From NCBI GenBank assembly GCA_963677165.2, contig CAXXSX010000002.1, forward strand, positions 4,092,001-4,156,000: 64,000 nucleotides of DNA. Reading direction: 5' to 3'. Origin of the DNA: JAFGXT01 sp963677165. Its GTDB lineage: Bacteria > Verrucomicrobiota > Lentisphaeria > Victivallales > SZUA-371. Position numbers and translations under genes: made by a program. Positions 32,943-42,874 of the stretch are shown here, one piece after another. Under the pieces are notes generated by a model, which was given only the letters and a program-made list of their open reading frames with translations, was not told the DNA's origin and ran no database searches. The number at the start of each line of letters is the position of its first letter. The first letter of the stretch is position 1.

Positions 32943-35327
32943 ATGAATCTGCAAATGTTTCAAAGTAATCAATTTAAAAAAAAATACCGTTTTTTACATA
33001 GAAAGCAACTTTTAAATATGAAGTCACGGCCAACGTTAAAAATATTAATTACAGCAGTTGTTGTATTTATTAGTGCTATATCATTCGGAGCAATTCCTCT
33101 GGCGGAGAACAGTAAACCTACAGCAGAAATTGTTATCGATAAGAGCGCTGATCAGACTCTAAAGTTTGCCGCTGATGAGCTCTGTTTGTGGGTGAAACAA
33201 ATTTCTGGCGCGAAACTGCCGATTGTGAACCGGGTCAGTGATTCAAAAACAAAACTTTTTTTATCCTGCAACCCAGAGGTTCTAAAGAAATTTCCTGATG
33301 ATGCCGAAAAACTTAAGGGCAATGATGGGTATGCTGTCAGAACTGATGGAAATAATGTTTATTTATTTGCATCTCGTCCCAAAGGGATCTTAAACGGTAT
33401 TTACAGATTGTTGTTTAAAAACAGTGACATAATATGGGCACGACCGAATAAAGAGTTTGGGACTATTTATACGGCAGATCCGGATTTTTCGTTGAGTCAA
33501 ACAGATTATATTGATATTCCAGTGTATAAACTACGTGGCTGGCAGACTCTTGGGAAAGCAACAAATCTATGGCAGGTTCGCAATGGAAGTAACTGGAATG
33601 CTGTTAACGTGAATAGTCCTGTAAAAAGAAAACAAGGTATGATTCTGGAGTTTGGCGGTGGTCACAACCTGAATAGTATCTATATCACAGGAGAAAAATA
33701 TTGGGACAAACATCCGGAATTCTTTCCCGTGATTAAAGGAAAACGCAAGAGGCCGTTTAAATCCGGAGCTAAAACTCAGCTGTGTTTTACAAATCCTGCG
33801 ATGACTAAAGCTTTTATTGCTGAATTGGACAAATTAGTAAAAGCCAATCCGCAATATGAAACTTACCGAATTATGATTGAAGATAATCGCGACCAGTGTG
33901 AATGCGCTGAGTGCAGAAAACCGATAAGACTACCCGATGGTAAGATATTGACTCAGAATGCTAAGAACTACTATTCAACACGTTTTTTTATCTGGCTTAA
34001 TACGATTGCCCGGTATATGCAGAAACATTATCCAGGCAAACGAATACTGACTTTTGCCTATTTCTTTACGGAAGTTTCACCAGCGGTAAAAATTGCTTCA
34101 AATATTGATATTTCATTTTGCCCTATTTTTAAGAATTCAAAATTCCCCATGGATTCGCCGCAAAACGCAAAAACAAACAAAATATTAAAAGGGTGGCTGC
34201 GAAATACGCATAATATTACTTTGCGTGAATACTTTGGACTGACTGGTAGTGTTCCTCGAGCTGTTGATGCGATTGCATTGGAAGATTGGCGTTATGCGAA
34301 TAAGAACGGAATTGTGAAAACCTATTCGGAAATTTGTTCTGATGATTACCGGAGAAAACACTGGGGAGGAACCAGTTGGGATGCCAATGCCATGTATTTC
34401 TGGGTGATGGCAAACGCAACCTGGAATCCTTATCGTGACGTTGAGGAATATCGGGAGGAGTTTTTGAACCGTGTTTTTGGTGCGGCATCGGAAGATATGA
34501 AAGAATATTACAGCTTACTCGAAAAAGAATGGCTGAAAAATCCTCAAAAGTCGACATGTAACGATGACGCAATCGCAACCTGGAAATATTTATTAACTCC
34601 ACCACTCAGAAAGAAATGTCTTGCAGCCCTGAATCGAGCAGAGAAAAAAATATCACATCCAAATAGTAAAAAGATATTCAAACGCATTAAAAATAATTTT
34701 CTTGATGCAGTTAAAATGGCAAACACAATTCATGTAAAAGCTTATAAGACAAATAAAAGGCCTTTATTTGATCCTGATTTCAATACAGGAAAATGGGCCG
34801 CATGTAAAGCCGAGACGCGTTTTTTCCTGCATCCCAGTGGTAAACCATATTCCAGTAAAACTGAAGTGAAAATTCTTTATGATTCATATAATATCTACTT
34901 CGGGATAAAATGCTTTGAGCAGCCGGATAAAATGATATACAGAAAGCCCGTGCCTCCTCAAAATATCTTTTGCGACGGTCAGGGATTTGAAGTATATATC
35001 AGTGCTAGATGGAGAAATCGTTCCGGCTATGTTCAGGTTGAGGCTGATCCCTCCAATAATCGTTACTGGTCTTTTTGTGGTGACAAAGCATGGAAGGGAA
35101 AGTGGAATTCTAAAGTAAAAGTTACAAAAGATGGCTGGAGTTGTATGATTACTATTCCGTGGAAAGAACTTGGGATTTTTCCTAAAAGGAATAAACTGAT
35201 CAAATGTATGTTTGTCAGGCAGGTTAACCGTTGTACGCCTCCGTCAGCGCCCCCTGTTTCAATAAACTTGCTTGGAACTGCTCGTCACCGTATTGGAACT
35301 TTCGCTATACTGGACCTGGAGAAATAA
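32943..35327 (+). CDS. Exported DUF4838 protein with C-terminal CBM9-like domain
   Basis: 794 residues. A signal-anchor-like stretch (LKILITAVVVFISAISFGAI) begins at about residue 31 after a basic tail. Then a GH20b-like alpha/beta domain (ADQTLKFAADELCLWVKQIS) and the DUF4838 core, including QCECAECRKP and the region IDISFCPIF. The last 180 residues resemble a CBM9-type domain (VKILYDSYNIYFGIKCFEQP, GWSCMITIPWKELGIFP). DUF4838 proteins are frequent in Lentisphaerota and Planctomycetota beside glycosidases, and probably act on glycans. ATG 32943 has GGAG 5-6 nt upstream; ATG 33018 would give a more normal signal peptide. Confidence 0.8.
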   Translation: MNLQMFQSNQFKKKYRFLHRKQLLNMKSRPTLKILITAVVVFISAISFGAIPLAENSKPTAEIVIDKSADQTLKFAADELCLWVKQISGAKLPIVNRVSDSKTKLFLSCNPEVLKKFPDDAEKLKGNDGYAVRTDGNNVYLFASRPKGILNGIYRLLFKNSDIIWARPNKEFGTIYTADPDFSLSQTDYIDIPVYKLRGWQTLGKATNLWQVRNGSNWNAVNVNSPVKRKQGMILEFGGGHNLNSIYITGEKYWDKHPEFFPVIKGKRKRPFKSGAKTQLCFTNPAMTKAFIAELDKLVKANPQYETYRIMIEDNRDQCECAECRKPIRLPDGKILTQNAKNYYSTRFFIWLNTIARYMQKHYPGKRILTFAYFFTEVSPAVKIASNIDISFCPIFKNSKFPMDSPQNAKTNKILKGWLRNTHNITLREYFGLTGSVPRAVDAIALEDWRYANKNGIVKTYSEICSDDYRRKHWGGTSWDANAMYFWVMANATWNPYRDVEEYREEFLNRVFGAASEDMKEYYSLLEKEWLKNPQKSTCNDDAIATWKYLLTPPLRKKCLAALNRAEKKISHPNSKKIFKRIKNNFLDAVKMANTIHVKAYKTNKRPLFDPDFNTGKWAACKAETRFFLHPSGKPYSSKTEVKILYDSYNIYFGIKCFEQPDKMIYRKPVPPQNIFCDGQGFEVYISARWRNRSGYVQVEADPSNNRYWSFCGDKAWKGKWNSKVKVTKDGWSCMITIPWKELGIFPKRNKLIKCMFVRQVNRCTPPSAPPVSINLLGTARHRIGTFAILDLEK

Positions 35328-35339
35328 GGCGTATTATTA

Positions 35340-36761
35340 ATGATAGTATTTAAATGTGACTCAAGTGGCTATCAGCGTCTCTTCGATCAGGCAGTTGAAG
35401 GGCTGAGTAAAAATTGCTGGACTTTTAAGCCGGAAATCGGTCCTATGCTGGTCGAAGGCGGGGTATATCCCGGTGTATGGCTGGAATGTGCTCCGTTGGA
35501 GGGACTGGTATTTTCCTCGTTTGATATGGAAACAGCGAAGAATAATCATCGCATTTTCTATAAATATCAAAAAGAGGATGGTCAGTTTCCGTCTAGTGTG
35601 AGTGTTGAACGGATTAACTATGCCCAGATACAGCAGACGGTTCCGATCATTGAAACCGCTGAGAAACTGGCGCTGATGACAAATGACGAGGAGTTTCTCG
35701 TACGGAGTTACCGGGCCTGGATGAAATGGGATCAATGGTTGAGTGATCATCGTGATACTCGGAAACGTCATCTTTGCGAAGCGTTTTGCGAATATGATAC
35801 CGGACACGACAACTCCTATCGTTTCAAGGGATTGCCGAAGTTTTGTCCGGATAAGAATGCGGCGATTTGCCCGGAGATTTCGGTGTTGCCGTATGCTTCT
35901 CCTGATCTTTCCGCCACGCTTTACGGTGGACGTAAAGCAATGGCGAGGATTTCCAGGCTTTTGGGGCTTCGACTTGAGGAAGAACGCTATCTTCAATTGG
36001 CGGAGTTGACCAAAGAGGCGATATTCAAATATTGCTATGATGAAGAGACAGAGTTTTTCTATGATCGTACGGCAGAAGGGAATCTGATAAAATGTGTCAG
36101 TGACGCAGGTCTGCGCGTATTGATGGAACACGTTGTCGATCAGGAATTGTTTGAGCGGATATATCATCGTTACCTTATCAATCCGGAATCATTCTGGACA
36201 GACTATCCCATGCCGTCGGTCGCGGCTGATTCCGTTGGATTTGTGAATCCGCCGCCCGATAACTGCTGGAGTGGCGCGAGCCAGGCGTTACTGGCGTTGA
36301 GAACGCCCTTGTACTTCGAGCATTACGGCAAATTCAACGCGCTTCATCATCTGATGCGGCGCTGGCTCGACGGTATGCTGAAAGCTCCGGATTTTATGCA
36401 GCAGATGAATCCTCATACTGGTAAATTCTCGACTTCGCCCGGTTATTCTCCTGCAATGTGCTGCGCGATAAGTTTCATTTCCGCATTGTCTGGAATCCGT
36501 GAAGATTCTGATCATATTTCGTGGGGATGTGATTTGCTGCCGGACTGCGGTAAAAGTTACTTTAGACTGGAACTTAATGCAGGCGGTATTGCTGAACTTG
36601 TGCAGAATAATGGTCTGGCAAAACTGTTACTCAACGGTTCCGAGTTAATAACCATAGACAAACCGGCTAGAGTGTTCACTTCCAAATCCGGGAAAGTAAC
36701 AAAAATAATCAGTGATGATAGACTAGTCGAACCTGAGTATGATTGTTGTTGTGTTATTTGA
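35340..36761 (+). CDS. Six-hairpin glycosidase-like protein (MGH1/trehalase-like fold)
   Basis: 473 residues without a signal peptide. Segments such as LEGLVFSSFDMETAKNNHRI, GQFPSSVSVERINYAQIQQT, CEYDTGHDNSYRF and PPPDNCWSGASQALLALRTP fit an (alpha/alpha)6 glycosidase of the GH63/GH37/amylo-glucosidase superfamily. The family number cannot be fixed by eye. It lies 12 nt after the DUF4838 gene and is cytoplasmic, so it may finish the breakdown of an imported oligosaccharide. Its 3' end overlaps ispG tail to tail by 8 nt. Confidence 0.7.
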   Translation: MIVFKCDSSGYQRLFDQAVEGLSKNCWTFKPEIGPMLVEGGVYPGVWLECAPLEGLVFSSFDMETAKNNHRIFYKYQKEDGQFPSSVSVERINYAQIQQTVPIIETAEKLALMTNDEEFLVRSYRAWMKWDQWLSDHRDTRKRHLCEAFCEYDTGHDNSYRFKGLPKFCPDKNAAICPEISVLPYASPDLSATLYGGRKAMARISRLLGLRLEEERYLQLAELTKEAIFKYCYDEETEFFYDRTAEGNLIKCVSDAGLRVLMEHVVDQELFERIYHRYLINPESFWTDYPMPSVAADSVGFVNPPPDNCWSGASQALLALRTPLYFEHYGKFNALHHLMRRWLDGMLKAPDFMQQMNPHTGKFSTSPGYSPAMCCAISFISALSGIREDSDHISWGCDLLPDCGKSYFRLELNAGGIAELVQNNGLAKLLLNGSELITIDKPARVFTSKSGKVTKIISDDRLVEPEYDCCCVI

Positions 36762-37851
36762 CGGCTTTTTGAATTTCGTTTTTGAACATCTCAAAGCCTT
36801 CCTGTTCCGGCCAGGTTCCGATGGTTTTGCCCTTTTTGAAAATCATTAATTTGCCTTTTCCGCCAGCTACACCTAAGTCGGCGTCAGAGGCTTCGCCCGG
36901 TCCGTTGACAACACAGCCCATTACCGCGATCTTTTTCAGGTCGATCGTTTTGCCGCCTGCTTTGATTTGAGCAATAATATCCTCGACTTTGCCAGTGAGA
37001 CCAATCAGATCGATTTCCGTTCTGCCACAGGTCGGACATGAAACGATTTCCGGTTTGGCTTCACGCAATCCCACGCTTTCCAGCAGGATGATCCCAGTTT
37101 TTACTTCTTCAACCGGGTCCGCGGTCAGGCTGACCCGAAGCGTGTCGCCGAGTCCGGCCAATAGTAGACCACCGATACCGGCGGCAGATTTGATAATGCC
37201 GCGTTTCAGGGTTCCCGCTTCCGTCACTCCGATATGGAGCGGATAATCGGAACGTTCCGCAAAAGCGTGGCAAGCCTTATAGGTGATTTGAACATCGGAT
37301 GCTTTCAGGGATACTTTGATATCTCTAAAACCGTATTTTTCGAGTAACGCGCATTGTCCGAGAGAACTTTCCACCAGTGATTCAGCGAGTGCGTCATCAT
37401 GAGACATTCCGGAGTCTAGTTTGCTTTGCATTAACCCTTTCGGCAAGCTACCGGAATTGGCTCCGACTCTTATCGGAATTCCCGAGTTTCCAGCTTTTTC
37501 GGCGACTGCCTGTACGCGTTCGTCTGAACCGATGTTGCCCGGATTAATTCTTACGCCATGGATTCCGGCGTCAATCGCGCCGATTGCCAGACGGTAGTCA
37601 AAATGGATATCAGCGATCACCGGAATCGGGCTTTCATTCAGAATTCGGGGCAGGGCGGCAACCGCTTTCTGGTCGGGCACCGCTACACGGATGATTTCGC
37701 ATCCGGCAGCGGTCAGATCGGAAATCTGGCTCAGGGTGGATGCCGCATCCCGAGTATCGGTGTTCGTCATTGACTGTACTGATACCGGAGACCCACCGCC
37801 GATTGCGACTTTACCTATATGAATCTTACGGGTTTGTTGTCGCAGGTACAT
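36754..37851 (-). CDS. ispG: 4-hydroxy-3-methylbut-2-enyl diphosphate synthase IspG
   Basis: 365 residues with IGGGSPVSVQSMTNTDT at the N-terminus, GVRINPGNIG, and the iron-sulfur ligands in SCPTCGRTEIDL and VMGCVVNGPGEASDADLGVA. It catalyses the next-to-last step of the MEP isoprenoid pathway. ATG 37851 is chosen: the longer frame runs through rseP, whose last 26 nt it already overlaps. Second gene of rseP-ispG, a common bacterial pair; dxr is found further upstream. Confidence 0.96.
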   Translation of the reverse strand: MYLRQQTRKIHIGKVAIGGGSPVSVQSMTNTDTRDAASTLSQISDLTAAGCEIIRVAVPDQKAVAALPRILNESPIPVIADIHFDYRLAIGAIDAGIHGVRINPGNIGSDERVQAVAEKAGNSGIPIRVGANSGSLPKGLMQSKLDSGMSHDDALAESLVESSLGQCALLEKYGFRDIKVSLKASDVQITYKACHAFAERSDYPLHIGVTEAGTLKRGIIKSAAGIGGLLLAGLGDTLRVSLTADPVEEVKTGIILLESVGLREAKPEIVSCPTCGRTEIDLIGLTGKVEDIIAQIKAGGKTIDLKKIAVMGCVVNGPGEASDADLGVAGGKGKLMIFKKGKTIGTWPEQEGFEMFKNEIQKAVK

Positions 37852-39511
37852 TAGAAGCCTTTTCCGCCGGTTGTGCCGGAGCTGATTTTTCAGTGGTCTC
37901 TTTTGCCGTTGTCTGGCTGGATTTTCCCGGGCCGATAAAACGACCGATATCAAATACCGTTACATACAACATAAATGATATCAGGAAAAATACGCAGGCG
38001 ATATTCACCGGCTGAACATATTTGTGCGGCAGGGGTTTTCCCATCAGCATTTCGATGATCGCAAACAGAATATGACCGCCATCGAGAATTGGCAGCGGGA
38101 ACAGGTTCAACAGTCCCAGACTGAAGGAGATGATAACTACAATATAAATTCCCTGGATGAAGGAACCATGATATACCGCCAGGAACATCAGCCGGACAAT
38201 TCCGATCGGACCGCTCATATTACGGGGCTTGATGGAACTGTTTTTCTTGGTTACTCCGGCTTTATGGGCCAGATGGTAATAGATTCCGCGCAGGGATTTA
38301 AAACTCATTTCAATTACATAAGTAAACTGATCCCATGGCGTTGGATGAGCCATGAACTTCAAATCGATACCTGAATTATAGCTTTTATAAGGTTCCGGGG
38401 TGATGTTTATAGTAAACGGTTTGCCGTTGCGTTCGATTGTCAGATCTACCGGCTTGCCCTTGCTTTCGCTCATCAAGTTAATAACCAGATCATCTTCCGC
38501 AAGTTTTCTATTGTTGATTGCAATCAGGATATCTCCGGCTTTTAGTTTTGCGCGAGAAGCAGGTGAATTCGCTCTGACTGTATTGATCTTGTGGTCGGGA
38601 GAAAGCGTAACTCCGATAACATAATATCCTTTATCCACATTTTCTTTTGATATGATGTTTTTTATTTCTACTTCTTTATCTCCTCGTTTTACCAGAAGGT
38701 CAAGTTTAGGTGATGAAAGCGTTGACAGTACTTCATAAGGACTTTTCATGTCGGCTATTTTCTTACCATTGATCGCAAGCAGCAGGTCCCCGGCTTTTAC
38801 CCCGGCTTTTTCCGCGGGAGAGTTAAGGTCAGGTGTTAAAACATAAGGAATGTCAGGCGTAAAGAATGGGTAAGCGATCTTTTCCTGGCTCATATAGTGG
38901 GGGTTGGGTTTCGGCTCATAGGTGATTGTACGTGTTTCATCGCCGCGTTTTACGGTCAGATTAACTTTACCGACTGTAAACAGGACACGGTGGACGAATT
39001 TTTCCCATGAGCAGTTGATCGGTTCGCCGTTCATTTCGACAATTTTATCACCTGTACGGAGTCCGGCTTTGTATTCCGGGCTTTCTTGTTCAACGGTTTG
39101 AACGACAATATTTTTCATTTTAGGAGACAGCTGAGGAACACCGTAAACCCATACAAGAATTCCCAAAGCGAAACCGGAAATAATATTGAAGAAAGGTCCG
39201 GCAAAAGCGGTCAGTAACCGGTCAACTGGTTTTACCGGCGGGAGTTCCTTGCCGTCAACCATTTTAACTTCTTCGTTGGAAGGATCAATCTGTGGCAGGT
39301 CCACATACCCGCCGAATGGCAGGCAGCCGATTCGATATTCCACACCTTTCCATGTAAAACCCCAGACTTTTTTGAAACCAATGGAAAAGGCCACGATATA
39401 TAATCCACGCCATTTTGCCACCAGAAAGTGTCCGAGTTCATGAATGAATATGCAGAAACCAAAGAAGAAAATTACGAAAAAAACTGCACCAATAATTGAA
39501 AGTATTTCCAT
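37826..39511 (-). CDS. rseP: Site-2 intramembrane zinc protease RseP
   Basis: 561 residues. The zinc motif HELGHF lies in the first membrane helix (FCIFIHELGHFLVAKWRGL) and the second ligand region in NLFPLPILDGGHILFAIIEM. Between them are PDZ domains: one at about 120-200 and others at 215-290 and 300-370, so it is longer than the two-PDZ E. coli enzyme (450). It cleaves anti-sigma factors and remnant signal peptides. AGG lies 7 nt before ATG 39511. The C-terminal tail is Pro/Ala/Lys-rich. Confidence 0.95.
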   Translation of the reverse strand: MEILSIIGAVFFVIFFFGFCIFIHELGHFLVAKWRGLYIVAFSIGFKKVWGFTWKGVEYRIGCLPFGGYVDLPQIDPSNEEVKMVDGKELPPVKPVDRLLTAFAGPFFNIISGFALGILVWVYGVPQLSPKMKNIVVQTVEQESPEYKAGLRTGDKIVEMNGEPINCSWEKFVHRVLFTVGKVNLTVKRGDETRTITYEPKPNPHYMSQEKIAYPFFTPDIPYVLTPDLNSPAEKAGVKAGDLLLAINGKKIADMKSPYEVLSTLSSPKLDLLVKRGDKEVEIKNIISKENVDKGYYVIGVTLSPDHKINTVRANSPASRAKLKAGDILIAINNRKLAEDDLVINLMSESKGKPVDLTIERNGKPFTINITPEPYKSYNSGIDLKFMAHPTPWDQFTYVIEMSFKSLRGIYYHLAHKAGVTKKNSSIKPRNMSGPIGIVRLMFLAVYHGSFIQGIYIVVIISFSLGLLNLFPLPILDGGHILFAIIEMLMGKPLPHKYVQPVNIACVFFLISFMLYVTVFDIGRFIGPGKSSQTTAKETTEKSAPAQPAEKASNVPATTNP

Positions 39512-39720
39512 TGACTACCTGTTATTATTTATTTTGACTGTTATCATTAACTATCATATGCTATCAGTATAATATTGCCTAATCGTTGATTTCGCAAGGT
39601 ACTAACTGTTATTTTTTACTGACTTTGTAAATGTAACAGGTTGTAGCTGAAAATTCAACTTGGACAACAATGTTTCCGAAGAATAGATGTTAATAAAAGG
39701 TAGAATGGAAATATTCGTGG

Positions 39721-41856
39721 TCAGATTTTCTGCTGAGTGCGATTGATAATCATATTCTGCCATGGTTCGGATAAACTGTCAAACCGGGCCGACCAGCCGG
39801 AAATGCGTACAGAAAGATTCGGATATTTTTCGGGATGAGCCTGGGCGTCACGTAATACCTCTGTATCAACCGTGTCAATTTGCAGATAGAATCCGCCCAG
39901 AGCGAGAAAGGCTTTCAGTATACCCGTCAGGGCGTCCAGTCCGTCATTTCCGGAAACCGAAGAAGGATGCAGTTTTAGCTCAAGCGGACAGCCGTTTGGC
40001 ATTCTACTGAAATCTGGCCGACAGAATGATTTGACCACAGCAGTGGGACCATTGATGTCGCTGCCTGGCGTAGGGGCGAGATTTGTCGCTAGAATTTCTC
40101 CTGCATGCCGTCCGAACGCAGTAGCTTTACGATGTGGAGCATATGCAATTTCGCGTCCAAACGTACTTATTCCGGCAGGACGTAGTACGCCATTAATTTC
40201 CCGAACTTCACCGACAATTTCGGCATAGTTATTGACCAGGCGTGTGAATAGTTCATCGACTTCCGGTGTGTCATTGCCGTAAAGCGGATAATCATGAACG
40301 ATTTGCTGTCGGAGTTCTTCGGCTCCTTTCCAGTTGTTGCATAAAATTTCAATGAACTTGTCCAGAGAAATTATTTTTTCATCATACACAACCTTTTTTA
40401 TCACGTACAGGCTGTTGGCGACATCCGGCAGTCCACCGGCATGGATAGCCGCGATCGTATATTTTGCTCCCCGGTCATTATAACTTAGTGCTCGATCAAT
40501 ACAGTCGTCTACAAACATTGACAGTAAAGGAGTAGGAATGCAATGACCATTGCCGTAACGTTGTTCATTCTTGAAATGACCGGCGGCATGTTTGTCAGAT
40601 TCCTTGCATAAAGCTTTCAGTTCTTCCAGAAAGTTTTGATAAAGAGCTTCAAATGAAGGATAAATGTTTATTGTATCGGACTCAAATTGTAGTGTGTTCT
40701 GTAGAAGTAATAAAGCGTCAAACGGCAGGTAAGTGAAAGCCGATTTGCCGCCGATAATGGCTTCCCAGCAGCCATCGTTGGTGAATTCCATCGCATCGTG
40801 TATTGGTATGCCGAAGTCAGTAAGTGCCTGGATTACCAGTGGTTCGTTGTAGATGGAAACAATGCCGCCGCCAAGACGCTGGATTTCGGCAATGCGTCGG
40901 AACAAATGATCTGATGTTTCCTGGCTGACTCGTACCGCCACCGGATAATCGCTGATATGCAGTTCTTCTACCACATCAAGAATCAGTTCTGTAACTTCAT
41001 TGTTTACCTGATTTCCATTGCGGTCGATGCCGCCCAGAATAACATTTTGATAATGCTGAGCATCACCGCTCTCAATATCTCTAACATTACGCCATTCAGT
41101 ACCTTTAATCCAGAAGTGTGCCAGTAATTCACGAGCCTCCTCCAGAGTGATCCTGCCGTTCTGTAAATCCTGTTTGAGGTATGGTCCAAGCATCTGATCC
41201 ATACGTCCCAGGCCGGACCAGTTGCCGCATAAGCGTTGAAAGGAGAACATTGACCATAAAGACTGTACGGCTTCACGAAAAGATTTTGGCGGATTCTCCG
41301 GTACTCGCGATAAGGTTTCAGCCTGATTCTTATAATGATCTTTAATTTTACCGGAAGCGTTTTCCGCCAGTCGGCAGAGTTCGGCAATCTGGCGTTTGTT
41401 CCAGATTTCGGCAGCATCAAGACATGTCAGCATGGCTTCAAGCAAGTCTTGTTGGGATGGTGATAAATTACCAGCTTTCTGCCGCTTTGAGATTCTTGTC
41501 CGAAGTCCTTTATATCCTTCTTTCAGAACTTTTCCGAAGCCAATGGTCACATGGCTGGTACTCGGATAGTCACATCCCGGAGTTGAATGTCCGGCTGCCT
41601 CAAGATAAGTTGCGGCTCCGACCAGATGTTCTTCCCGCATGATTCGGAGCGGGGCATTTTGAGCAATCAGTTTAACGGTTAAAGCGTATTTCATGTTGTC
41701 GGTCATGCTTGGGTTCTCTTCGCAATTAAGACGAAAATTACTTTTGATTACAGTATTTTTGAATTCTCCGTCCAGATAACGTTTCGCTAAATTGCGGGTT
41801 GATTCAGACAGTCGAGTTATTTCCGGCGTTGATGTCGGATGTAGTGAATTAAGCAT
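39721..41856 (-). CDS. Glycyl radical enzyme (pyruvate formate-lyase family)
   Basis: 711 residues. The active-site cysteine motif is FTNDGCWEAIIGGKS and the glycyl radical loop near the C-terminus is VRISGWSARF, both in the family's usual order. It uses a thiyl radical for C-C, C-N, C-O or C-S bond cleavage; GCWE with the preceding region does not let me name the substrate. No radical-SAM activating enzyme is adjacent, so it must be activated in trans. The start ATG 41856 is chosen because residues before it in the longer frame are low-complexity and run through the divergent AraC promoter. It separates rseP-ispG from dxr. Confidence 0.88.
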   Translation of the reverse strand: MLNSLHPTSTPEITRLSESTRNLAKRYLDGEFKNTVIKSNFRLNCEENPSMTDNMKYALTVKLIAQNAPLRIMREEHLVGAATYLEAAGHSTPGCDYPSTSHVTIGFGKVLKEGYKGLRTRISKRQKAGNLSPSQQDLLEAMLTCLDAAEIWNKRQIAELCRLAENASGKIKDHYKNQAETLSRVPENPPKSFREAVQSLWSMFSFQRLCGNWSGLGRMDQMLGPYLKQDLQNGRITLEEARELLAHFWIKGTEWRNVRDIESGDAQHYQNVILGGIDRNGNQVNNEVTELILDVVEELHISDYPVAVRVSQETSDHLFRRIAEIQRLGGGIVSIYNEPLVIQALTDFGIPIHDAMEFTNDGCWEAIIGGKSAFTYLPFDALLLLQNTLQFESDTINIYPSFEALYQNFLEELKALCKESDKHAAGHFKNEQRYGNGHCIPTPLLSMFVDDCIDRALSYNDRGAKYTIAAIHAGGLPDVANSLYVIKKVVYDEKIISLDKFIEILCNNWKGAEELRQQIVHDYPLYGNDTPEVDELFTRLVNNYAEIVGEVREINGVLRPAGISTFGREIAYAPHRKATAFGRHAGEILATNLAPTPGSDINGPTAVVKSFCRPDFSRMPNGCPLELKLHPSSVSGNDGLDALTGILKAFLALGGFYLQIDTVDTEVLRDAQAHPEKYPNLSVRISGWSARFDSLSEPWQNMIINRTQQKI

Positions 41857-42028
41857 ATGATGGTCAACCTTTATGTTTTTATTATAGTTTGAATAATAGT
41901 CGTATTCGAGGATGTTTTGAATAGCAATTTTTCTTAATTTTATGTCTGAAAGTCTAAAATAATAGTTTTCTATGCTGAAAATAATGATTTTTAGTATTAT
42001 GTTATTTGTGTGGTCAGGAGAAAATAAA

Positions 42029-42874
42029 GTGTTTGAATTTTGTGATATAAAATTGGATATGCTCGAGCCGGGCAGGGGGTATGTAGAGGGAAAACGTGAT
42101 TGCTGGGTGCATCGTAAAACAACCCCATACATTATTTTTGCCCAGGCTTTCAAAGGACACTATGAACTTGAGGCGGACGGACAGAATTTGATTCTGCGGG
42201 AAGGAGAAGCCTTTTTTACTCCTCCTGATCTGCCGCTTGTTATTACTCATCGAATTAACCCGAAGTCCGGCGAAATGAAAATGCGCTGGCTGCATTTTAA
42301 CGTATCCCTGCTGGGAGGAATTCCGATTGAAAGAATGTTTGATTTTCCGTTGAAAGTGGAGAAGGATATTTGTGAAAAAATGGCGGAACCAATAGATGAG
42401 TTATACCGGTTGCGTGACAGCTGTTCTATTGCATCTGCGATACGAAAGAATCTGTTAGGATATCAATGTCTGGAACTGTTGTTTCCATTATTAAAACCGC
42501 ACTATGATACGGTAGCCTTTTCTCGTTACTCTGCCAGAATTGTTCAGATCATTGAATATATTCGTGGTCATAAGGGGCGGACCATACACATCGGAGCATT
42601 GGCTGCGCATTGTGGAATATCGCGAGCCGGACTTTATAAACTCTTTTCCGCGACTCTGAATACGACGCCTCAGCGATATATCAACCGTATGCGTTTAGAG
42701 CAAGTAGCGGAAATGCTGCGAAGTACGGATAAGACCATTGGAGAAATTGCGGCTGAACTTAATTTCCCGGACCAGTTTGTTTTATGTCGACAATTCAAAA
42801 CGCAGTATGGAATGCCGCCAAACGAATACCGTAAAAACAAATCGTGGCAGTATAATGGTCTCGGTGTTAAATAG
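42029..42874 (+). CDS. AraC family transcriptional regulator
   Basis: 281 residues with a cupin-like sensing half (TTPYIIFAQAFKGHYELEAD, REGEAFFTPPDLPLVITHRI) and AraC helix-turn-helices (IHIGALAAHCGISRAGLYKL; IGEIAAELNFPDQFVLCRQF; ending GMPPNEYRKN). GTG 42029 is preceded by AGGAG at 8 nt and is preferred to ATG 41972. Divergent from the glycyl radical enzyme, which it probably controls. Its 3' end overlaps dxr tail to tail by 8 nt. Confidence 0.88.
   Translation: MFEFCDIKLDMLEPGRGYVEGKRDCWVHRKTTPYIIFAQAFKGHYELEADGQNLILREGEAFFTPPDLPLVITHRINPKSGEMKMRWLHFNVSLLGGIPIERMFDFPLKVEKDICEKMAEPIDELYRLRDSCSIASAIRKNLLGYQCLELLFPLLKPHYDTVAFSRYSARIVQIIEYIRGHKGRTIHIGALAAHCGISRAGLYKLFSATLNTTPQRYINRMRLEQVAEMLRSTDKTIGEIAAELNFPDQFVLCRQFKTQYGMPPNEYRKNKSWQYNGLGVK

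Noticed and set aside
39721..42153. Longer glycyl radical enzyme starting at 42153
   Set aside because: The extra 99 residues are low-complexity, have no ribosome site and cover the divergent AraC start region.
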